From NCBI GenBank assembly GCA_964370435.1, contig CAYJJG010000023.1, positions 1 through 21,174 on the forward strand: a stretch of 21,174 nucleotides of DNA, written 5' to 3'. The stretch is from CALVGQ01 sp964370435 (GTDB taxonomy: Bacteria > Bacillota_I > Bacilli_A > Erysipelotrichales > Erysipelotrichaceae). The notes beneath the pieces are model-generated. The model was not told the DNA's origin. It saw nothing but the letters and a program-made list of their open reading frames with translations, and did not search any database. The position numbers were made by a program, and so were the translations under genes. Below are positions 8,093-13,588 of the stretch, piece by piece (within the stretch, counting starts at the first letter, position 1; the number at the start of each line of letters is the position of its first letter).

Positions 8093-9166
8093 ATGGATTA
8101 TACACGATTAGCAAGAATTGAAAAAGAATGGAAAGAGGATAAAATAATTCTTTCGGATTATTTGCAGGAAATTTATAATTATATTTGTGATTATGATGAT
8201 GATTTTGTGAGCTACATTACACGAATGGCCACTACATTAGAAACAGATAGTCAATTAGTCGATATTTTAGAAAGTAAAGAATATAGTGAAGGTGCAAGGT
8301 TTATTGCATTTTATGGATTATGTATAAAATATAGAAGGTTAAAAAATTATTCTAAATTCAAAGATATTTTGAATAGATTTCATGACTTGTTTAAAAATGA
8401 ACCAATATATTGGGTGCAAAAAGCTGTATACAAAAAAACATTTGAAACTAATCCAGAGGATTTAGATGATGCTTTAAAGTTGTGGCGTAATATTGATTCT
8501 CAAATAAAAGAACTCCCAGCATTTGTACAAGCCTATGCAGATACAGTAGTATTATGTTTTGAAAATCAAACTTTGAATATAGAAAATATAAAAGATAAGG
8601 AACTTTTAGTTAATACAATAGATCATATTGAAACTGCTATAAGCAAAAGAACATACTCTAAATATTATGCAACATTAGGAAAATTACTATTATTAAATGG
8701 AGAATATAATAAGGCAATAAAAAATGTTAAGATAGCAATTGATAAAGAAAATTCAAATAGCGTTGATTATTCTTTGAGAATTAATGAATATGAATTAATT
8801 ATAGCTCAAATAAATATCAAGAAATCCTATGATGTGGAGATAAATAAGCTTAAAAAATATGCAAATGATATAGAACAAGTAAAAGTAGAAATCGAAAAGT
8901 CAAAATATGATACGTTATCATTCTTAGGTTTTTTCACTGCCTTAATTAGCTTTACAATGGGAAGTTACCAGTTGATGGGTGATTTAAACTTCACACAGCG
9001 AGTACAACTTATCCTTGTATTAGGGGGGACTATTATATTAGCGTTTTCCGGGTTGAAAATTATATTGAAAACCTCTAGAGAAAGTTTGAAGGATTTAATT
9101 TTTATGATTGTTTTAGGATTTAGTATAATTTGTTTAGCTTTGTTAATTATACCTGTAATGATATAA
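8093..9166 (+). CDS. helical-repeat (TPR-like) protein with three C-terminal membrane segments
   Basis: 357 aa, not recognised as a named family. Residues 1-245 are helical and charged, with helical-repeat character that is clearest in the TPR-like unit YYATLGKLLLLNGEYNKAIKN at about 191-211. Residues 245-272 form a Lys/Glu-rich helix with coiled-coil potential. Three hydrophobic segments follow (about 276-294, 304-326, 333-356) with short loops and almost no tail. It looks like a cytoplasmic sensing or scaffold domain attached to a small membrane module. The start has TGAGGAG upstream, within repeat A. The PP2C-like gene follows after 18 bases, so the two likely work together, one at the membrane and one as a soluble enzyme. 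The pair sits between two copies of repeat A and is probably a horizontally gained cassette. A signalling or defence role is inference from architecture only. Confidence 0.8.
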   Translation: MDYTRLARIEKEWKEDKIILSDYLQEIYNYICDYDDDFVSYITRMATTLETDSQLVDILESKEYSEGARFIAFYGLCIKYRRLKNYSKFKDILNRFHDLFKNEPIYWVQKAVYKKTFETNPEDLDDALKLWRNIDSQIKELPAFVQAYADTVVLCFENQTLNIENIKDKELLVNTIDHIETAISKRTYSKYYATLGKLLLLNGEYNKAIKNVKIAIDKENSNSVDYSLRINEYELIIAQINIKKSYDVEINKLKKYANDIEQVKVEIEKSKYDTLSFLGFFTALISFTMGSYQLMGDLNFTQRVQLILVLGGTIILAFSGLKIILKTSRESLKDLIFMIVLGFSIICLALLIIPVMI

Positions 9167-9184
9167 AGTGATAGGAGTTAGAGA

Positions 9185-9991
9185 ATGGAAATAATAGAAC
9201 AATATCTAGATTCAAAAAGCAGAGATTTTTTGAAATGTGAAGATGGGTTATATATTGATGATAACTTTATAGTAGTTGTGGATGGAGTTACTAGTAAAGG
9301 AGAATTTCTTTGGGATGGGATGACGAGTGGTTGCTATGCCAAAGAAATAATCATTAATGAAATGAAACAAATTCCTTTTAGTATTAATTCAAATGAATTA
9401 ATTGCCCATTTAAACAAGGTACTTATAAACAAGTATTTTGAAAAAAAATCAGTGATTGATAATAAAGAACTATTAAGAGCAAGTGTTATTATTTATAGCA
9501 ATTATTTTAAAGAAATATGGAGTTTTGGAGATTGTCAATATATGATAAATAAAATATCGTATAATAATTCAAAAAGAATAGATGAAACATTGGCTGAGAT
9601 GAGAAGTATGATGATTAAATCATATATATTAAATGGTATGACAGAAGAAGATTTTTTAAATAAGGATATAGCAAGAGAAGCTATTTTGCCATTTTTAAAA
9701 CAACAACAATATTTTGAGAACAGTGATGAAGAGTATTCTTATGCTGTTTTAAATGGAAAAAAATTGAATTTAACTAACATTAAAGTCATAAAAGTGAAGA
9801 GTGGTGATGAGATAGTGTTAGCTACAGATGGTTATCCTATTTTAAAAAGCACTTTGGATGAAAGTGAAAAAGAATTAAATGAAATATTAGAAAAAGATCC
9901 GTTGTGCTATAAAATATATAAATCTACAAAAGGAATTAATAAAATTAATAAAAGTTTTGATGACCGAGCATATATAAGATTTAAAATATAA
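9185..9991 (+). CDS. divergent PP2C-like protein phosphatase
   Basis: 268 aa, PP2C (PPM) fold by motif order. VVDGVTSKG at 31-39 corresponds to the first DG metal motif (D33, G34), SFGDCQYMI at 113-121 to the GDS/R motif (D116), EIVLATDGYPIL at 209-220 to the third (D215, G216), and SFDDRAYIRF at 257-266 to the final DN/DD metal motif (D259, D260). The acidic metal ligands are thus kept, and Ser/Thr phosphatase activity is plausible. The classical DGMGG is DGVTS here and the middle (125-180) is unusual, so this is a divergent clade. It follows the TPR/membrane gene by 18 bases with a GGAGTTAGAG ribosome site and appears to be an operon partner. No kinase is nearby, so the phosphorylated target would be encoded elsewhere. 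Confidence 0.75.
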   Translation: MEIIEQYLDSKSRDFLKCEDGLYIDDNFIVVVDGVTSKGEFLWDGMTSGCYAKEIIINEMKQIPFSINSNELIAHLNKVLINKYFEKKSVIDNKELLRASVIIYSNYFKEIWSFGDCQYMINKISYNNSKRIDETLAEMRSMMIKSYILNGMTEEDFLNKDIAREAILPFLKQQQYFENSDEEYSYAVLNGKKLNLTNIKVIKVKSGDEIVLATDGYPILKSTLDESEKELNEILEKDPLCYKIYKSTKGINKINKSFDDRAYIRFKI

Positions 9992-10004
9992 ACATTACAA
10001 TCAA

Positions 10005-10179
10005 AGTAAAAAACCAATAACTTCAGGAGCTTTTGTACAAGTTTTAATTCATAATGTAAAGATCATAATTGATATGTTATAGTCGTGTAAAGAAAAATAA
10101 ATGAGTTATGTAGAGTTGTTGTTATAAGCAGTTTTAAGCTGTATAATATAGAAGAAAACAATAAATTGAGGAGAATAAA
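10005..10179 (+). repeat. direct repeat A, right copy, with decayed rimO 3' fragment
   Basis: Counterpart of 7919-8092. The part at 10005-10090 corresponds to the last 29 codons of rimO. It reads SKKPITSGAFVQVLIHN in the old frame, then a one-base deletion (after 10057) throws it out of frame. It has no start and is a dead fragment. The rest carries the promoter and TTGAGGAGA ribosome site of the ROK gene. The simplest reading is that rimO once stood directly before the ROK gene and that the 8093-10004 cassette entered with duplication of this junction. Confidence 0.88.
10119..10147 (+). promoter_or_regulatory. promoter of the ROK kinase/aminopeptidase operon
   Basis: TTGTTA (10119-10124), 17 bases, TATAAT (10142-10147), 32 bases before the ATG. 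Spacing is optimal. It lies in the right copy of repeat A. Confidence 0.7.
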
Positions 10180-11079
10180 ATGAAAAAAGTAATTGGAATT
10201 GATTTAGGTGGTACCAATGTTAGAGTAGCAAAAGTTAGTGAAGATGGACAAATATTACAAGAGTTCAAAAGTCCTTCTTATGCTAGTGAAGGACCTGAGC
10301 GTATCAATCAAATAATGATTGATTTAATTAAAAAAATTGATAATTGGCAAGAATGTGTTGGTATTGGAATAGGAGTGCCAGGACCGGTTGATACTATTAA
10401 TAATGTCATGACGATGTCTACTAATTTACCAGGTTCTGCTGGATATCCATTTGCAGCAAATTTAGCAAAAGAATTTAATTTACCTACTTATTTAGGTAAT
10501 GATGCTAATGTAGCGGGACTTGCAGAAGCTTTAGTAGGGGCAGGAAAAGACTTACCTATAGTTTATTACACCACGATTTCAACAGGAATTGGCGGTGGGC
10601 TTATAGTTGATGGTAAAGTGGTATCAGGGAAAAATGGTTATGCTGGAGAAATTGCTAATATTATTGTTGATCGCATGGGCACTAAGTATAATCACCTTAA
10701 TATTGGAGCAGTAGAGAACCTTGCAAGTGGAACAGCTATTACACGCCGTGGTAAAGAAGTATTTGAAGGCCCGATAAAAGATGCTTCGGATGTATTTGCT
10801 TTAGCACGCCAAAATGATCCACTAGCTATTCAAATCTGTGATGAAGTTGCCTATGATTTGGCGATGATGTTTTCTATTATGGCCCATGTATGTGAACCTT
10901 TTGCTTTTGTTATCGGTGGCGGGGTTATGAAATCTAAAGATTGTTTCTTTGATAAAATGGTAGAAGATTTTAAGTCTTTAGTACATCCACCGATGGCAAA
11001 TATTGAATTTTTAGAAGCTAAATTATCTGAGCCTGGAATTGTTGGAGCTGCAATGTTACCACTTTCTCAAGGTCATTAA
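10180..11079 (+). CDS. ROK-family sugar kinase (probable glucokinase)
   Basis: 299 aa, normal for a ROK glucokinase. The ATP phosphate motif IGIDLGGTNVRVA is at 5-17, GIGVPGPVD at 63-71, the catalytic aspartate in YLGNDANVAGLAEA is D108, and the second phosphate/ATP region is TTISTGIGGGLIVDGK. The sugar-contacting AGE is present (E157), as is the adenosine-binding VIGGGVM. The ROK zinc motif (CxCGxxGCxE with its partner His after AGE) is missing: AGEIAN stands where AGExGH is usual and no Cys cluster follows, as in other zinc-free ROK kinases. Likely role: phosphorylation of glucose or a related hexose in the cytoplasm. TTGAGGAGA precedes the start. It shares a transcript with the aminopeptidase 11 bases downstream. 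Confidence 0.88.
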   Translation: MKKVIGIDLGGTNVRVAKVSEDGQILQEFKSPSYASEGPERINQIMIDLIKKIDNWQECVGIGIGVPGPVDTINNVMTMSTNLPGSAGYPFAANLAKEFNLPTYLGNDANVAGLAEALVGAGKDLPIVYYTTISTGIGGGLIVDGKVVSGKNGYAGEIANIIVDRMGTKYNHLNIGAVENLASGTAITRRGKEVFEGPIKDASDVFALARQNDPLAIQICDEVAYDLAMMFSIMAHVCEPFAFVIGGGVMKSKDCFFDKMVEDFKSLVHPPMANIEFLEAKLSEPGIVGAAMLPLSQGH

Positions 11080-11090
11080 AAGGAGAAAAA

Positions 11091-12323
11091 ATGAACGAAG
11101 CGTTAATTAAGAAATATGCTATGCTTGCAGTTAAACAAGGTGTGAATATTCAAAAAGGGCAACTTTTAGTTATTAATTGTCCAGTTGATGGTGCATACTT
11201 TGCAAGGGCATGTAGTGAAGCAGCTTATGAGTTAGGTGCTAAAAGAGTTATCGTTAAATATAATGATGAGCTTCTTACTAAGCAGGATTTAACCTATGCT
11301 GATAGTGCAGTTTTAAAAGATATAAAGCCTTGGGAAGTTGCTAGAAAACAAGCAGAAATTGATGAAAAATGTGCTTATTTGCATATAATTTCATGTGTGC
11401 CTGATGTTCTTAAGGGTATTGATCCAATGAAAATGCAAGAAGTGATGATTGCACAACAAACAGCATTTAAGCCATTTCGCAACTACACCTCAGCTAATCA
11501 TGGACAGTGGAGTATTGTTGCTATCGCTAATCCAGTATGGGCTAAAAAGGTTTTCCCTGATTTAAATGAAGATGAGGCTGTTAAAACACTTTGGGAAGCA
11601 ATACTAAAAACAGTACACATTGATGAAACTAATGATGTACTTCAAGTGTGGGAAAATCACTGCGCAACGATTAAGAAACATTATCAAAGTTTAAATGAAT
11701 ATAACTTTAAATCACTTCATTTTTCTAATAGTTTAGGAACTGATTTAACAGTGGAATTAATTAAAGATCATATCTGGGCTGGTGGAAGTGAAATGAGTAC
11801 CAGCAATGTTGAGTTTAATCCTAACATGCCAACAGAAGAAGTCTTTACGATGCCACTCAAAACAGGCGTTCATGGTACTGTAGTGAGTACTAAACCTTTA
11901 AACTATCAAGGAAAGCTTATTGAATCCTTTTCCTTGACTTTTAAAGAGGGTAAAGTAGTTGCATATCAAAGTGAAACAAATCAAGAAGCTTTAAAAAACC
12001 TTGTTGAATTTGATGAAGGTAGTGCATATTTAGGAGAGGTTGCCTTAATAAGTCATGATTCACCTATTTCTAAGAGTGGTATCTTATTTTACGATACTTT
12101 GTTTGATGAAAATGCTTCATGTCATCTTGCGCTAGGGTCAGCATATCCGATGAATGTTAAAAACGGTGTAAATCTTAGTGAAGAAGAGCTTAGTAAGATA
12201 GGTGCTAATGTTTCAATGACCCATGTGGACTTTATGTTTGGTAGTGCGGATATGCATATTGTAGGTACTTGTTTTGATGGTACTGAAGTAGAAGTATTTA
12301 AAGATGGGAATTTTGTAATCTAA
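11091..12323 (+). CDS. M29-family aminopeptidase (AmpS/PepS type)
   Basis: 410 aa, the usual length of M29 metallo-aminopeptidases, which remove N-terminal residues from peptides in the cytoplasm using two metal ions. The expected ligands are present in order: E250 in NMPTEEVFT, E316 in YLGEVAL, H345 in NASCHLALG, and H378/D380 in MTHVDFMFG. The N-terminal half (LIKKYAMLAVKQGVNIQKGQ) is also typical. AAAGGAG lies just before the ATG, and the ROK gene ends 11 bases upstream, so it is the second gene of that operon. The final 43 bases and the terminator are duplicated at 13445-13551, ahead of the DUF2779 gene. Confidence 0.94.
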   Translation: MNEALIKKYAMLAVKQGVNIQKGQLLVINCPVDGAYFARACSEAAYELGAKRVIVKYNDELLTKQDLTYADSAVLKDIKPWEVARKQAEIDEKCAYLHIISCVPDVLKGIDPMKMQEVMIAQQTAFKPFRNYTSANHGQWSIVAIANPVWAKKVFPDLNEDEAVKTLWEAILKTVHIDETNDVLQVWENHCATIKKHYQSLNEYNFKSLHFSNSLGTDLTVELIKDHIWAGGSEMSTSNVEFNPNMPTEEVFTMPLKTGVHGTVVSTKPLNYQGKLIESFSLTFKEGKVVAYQSETNQEALKNLVEFDEGSAYLGEVALISHDSPISKSGILFYDTLFDENASCHLALGSAYPMNVKNGVNLSEEELSKIGANVSMTHVDFMFGSADMHIVGTCFDGTEVEVFKDGNFVI

Positions 12324-12387
12324 TAGTAATATTAAACTATCCTGTGGGGTAGTTTTTTTAACTATTGTTGATGGAGCTTTACTATTT
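12281..12387 (+). repeat. direct repeat B, left copy (aminopeptidase 3' end plus terminator)
   Basis: 107 bases matching 13445-13551, with 8 differences over 108 aligned columns counted by eye (about 93% identity). It starts 43 bases inside the aminopeptidase gene, includes the stop codon and hairpin terminator, and ends in TTGATGGAGC and a few bases beyond, where the right copy has its -35. Confidence 0.92.
12334..12359 (+). terminator. terminator of the ROK/aminopeptidase operon
   Basis: 9-bp stem AAACTATCC / GGGTAGTTT (12334-12342 with 12347-12355, one G-U pair), TGTG loop, and a seven-T run. Duplicated at 13499-13523. Confidence 0.9.
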
Positions 12388-12713
12388 ATAGCGATTATAC
12401 TGTTCAACATATCCATGAGTCAAAACTAGTACTACCTCTATCAAAACGGTGTATAGATTTCATTTATTTATCATTAGCACCATGAGATTGTTGAGTTTTA
12501 TTAGATTTTTTATTCTATTGATGATAAAAAATTTAATGTTATTATTGCTGATGATAAAAATATTATTTATTTATCAATATAAGTTAAATATGAAAACATT
12601 TATTTCAATGAAAATGGTAAATGTTAATTTTATTGTTTCCTTTGCTTTTTTAATTTTTTTAGCCTATTATAATTATAAAGACTCGTAGATTTACTAATAT
12701 AATTGGAGGAGGC
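12388..12713. other. gene-free stretch, possibly a decayed coding region
   Basis: No intact gene is supported. A 79-codon frame at 12449-12688 starts with GTG, has no ribosome site and is only a run of Leu/Ile/Phe/Met from AT-rich DNA. The frame beginning at 12421 reads more like real protein but has several stops: pieces such as IFYSIDDKKFNVIIADDKN and VKYENIYFNENGKC are separated by TAG/TAA codons. It may be an old gene fragment. A TATAAT at 12668-12673 may serve the secreted-protein gene, with no convincing -35 (TTGCTT lies 20 bases before it). Confidence 0.35.
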
Positions 12714-12760
12714 AATCAGATGATCGACCCATTTTTAGCATCGACAATCACAATCTGATT
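12714..12760 (+). promoter_or_regulatory. hairpin enclosing a 12-codon micro-ORF
   Basis: AATCAGAT (12714-12721) and ATCTGATT (12753-12760) form a perfect 8-bp inverted repeat. Inside it TGAT/ATCA and TCGA/TCGA can extend the stem with bulges. The hairpin contains the whole micro-ORF at 12720-12758, whose start codon is in the 5' arm and stop in the 3' arm. It lies 30 bases upstream of the secreted-protein start, so it could be a leader that senses translation, or a weak terminator/attenuator (only four Ts follow). Regulation is inference; the repeat is seen directly. Confidence 0.45.
12720..12758 (+). CDS. 12-residue micro-ORF with strong ribosome site
   Basis: ATG to TGA, encoding MIDPFLASTITI, with GGAGGAGG (12706-12713) at good spacing. 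Such a strong site before so short a frame suggests a leader peptide or a very small secreted or signalling peptide. Its start and stop lie in the two arms of a hairpin. Chance is possible, and it has no recognisable family. Confidence 0.35.
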   Translation: MIDPFLASTITI

Positions 12761-12790
12761 TTCAGTAAAAATTAAAAAAGGAGGAGTATA

Positions 12791-13219
12791 ATGAAACGAA
12801 TTAAATTTTTATTTCTTGTGGTCAGTTTGTTGTTGACGTTTCCATTGTCAACTGTATCTGCTATAGAATCGCCAGAACCTTCACAAAAGGGTACTCAGAT
12901 TGTTCTAACACCAACTAACCTGTCGACATTTCAGCCTAATTTTTTTACTTATAACATAGAAAATTATCAGAGTGATACTGTTAATTTTCCGGGATGGGTA
13001 TATAAAGCTAAAGTGGTACTAGAGATTTTAGCAGCAGTTACTACTATTTTAGTTAATCTTAGCTCAATGGATCCTATTGTCTATGGTCCTGAATTAGAAA
13101 CCTACATTTTAAATAACTATAATACACTTGATTATACAATAATAAGAATGGTATGGGATGATGGATGTTGGTCACCAGATTTCCCTAACAATCCATTTTG
13201 CTACTATGATGAATATTAA
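12791..13219 (+). CDS. secreted protein of unknown function with C-terminal Cys pair (bacteriocin-like candidate)
   Basis: 142 aa with a classic Sec signal peptide: MKRIK, a hydrophobic core at 6-18, and a likely cleavage after VSA (residue 24). The mature part (~118 aa) is acidic overall, with a hydrophobic helix at about 74-92 and an aromatic, Asp-rich tail, where C126 and C137 enclose WSPDFPNNPF and could close a disulfide loop after export. AAGGAGGAG lies 6 bases before the ATG. The next gene, a tiny two-span membrane protein, overlaps its end by 14 bases. A secreted cysteine-looped protein coupled to a small membrane protein is the common layout of an unmodified bacteriocin with its immunity protein, but no known bacteriocin motif is seen and no dedicated exporter is nearby. 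Function unproven. Confidence 0.72.
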   Translation: MKRIKFLFLVVSLLLTFPLSTVSAIESPEPSQKGTQIVLTPTNLSTFQPNFFTYNIENYQSDTVNFPGWVYKAKVVLEILAAVTTILVNLSSMDPIVYGPELETYILNNYNTLDYTIIRMVWDDGCWSPDFPNNPFCYYDEY

Positions 13220-13376
13220 TTACAAAATAATTTTGAACCTATGTATATGTTTTCAGTTGATATTATTAATATTAGCGTTTTTAAAATATATTAATCCATG
13301 GGTTAGTATTCTGATATCTATTATATTAATATTAATAGCTATTTATTCATATAAAAAAATAAAAGAAAGTTATTAA
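13206..13376 (+). CDS. small two-span membrane protein, possible immunity protein
   Basis: 56 aa starting MMNINYK (the second ATG at 13209 is equally possible). Two hydrophobic segments, about residues 8-26 and 31-49, are joined by a short KYINPW turn, with a lysine-rich C-terminus (YSYKKIKESY), so both ends probably face the cytoplasm. No ribosome site of its own is clear. Its start lies inside the last codons of the secreted-protein gene, so it is probably translated by coupling. Small, positively tailed two-span proteins beside secreted peptides often give self-protection, which is the basis of the suggestion. It has no recognised family. Confidence 0.6.
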   Translation: MMNINYKIILNLCICFQLILLILAFLKYINPWVSILISIILILIAIYSYKKIKESY

Positions 13377-13444
13377 AAATGATGATACCACTAAAGTAAA
13401 AAAATTGAGGAATAATCTTTTTGAATTGTCAATGCACTCTTGTA

Positions 13445-13551
13445 TACTGTAGTAGAAGTATTCAAAGATGGGAATTTTGTAATCTAATCCGTAATATTAA
13501 ACTATCCTATGGGTAGTTTTTTTAACTATTGTTGATGGAGCATTGCTATTT
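13445..13551 (+). repeat. direct repeat B, right copy, with dead aminopeptidase 3' fragment
   Basis: Counterpart of 12281-12387. It keeps the last residues of the aminopeptidase (VEVFKDGNFVI and the stop) with no gene before it, then the terminator, then a segment that supplies the -35 of the DUF2779 gene. It marks the right edge of the insert carrying the secreted/membrane protein pair. Confidence 0.92.
13499..13523 (+). terminator. duplicated terminator closing the secreted-protein insert
   Basis: 9-bp stem AAACTATCC / GGGTAGTTT with a TAT loop and a seven-T run, the copy of the terminator at 12334-12359. It would end transcription coming out of the insert. Confidence 0.85.
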
Positions 13552-13561
13552 CAAGTAATAT
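13532..13561 (+). promoter_or_regulatory. promoter of the DUF2779/dipeptidase operon
   Basis: TTGATG (13532-13537), 18 bases, TAATAT (13556-13561), 27 bases before the start codon at 13589. The -35 lies in repeat B and the -10 just outside it. Moderate match. Confidence 0.45.
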
Positions 13562-13588
13562 TGTTTAAAATTAGTAAAGGTGATGAAT

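Noticed and set aside
12449..12688. 79-codon plus-strand open frame in the second insert
   Set aside because: GTG start without a ribosome site, composition almost only Leu/Ile/Phe/Met/Lys from AT-rich DNA; another frame of the same stretch looks more like a decayed gene.
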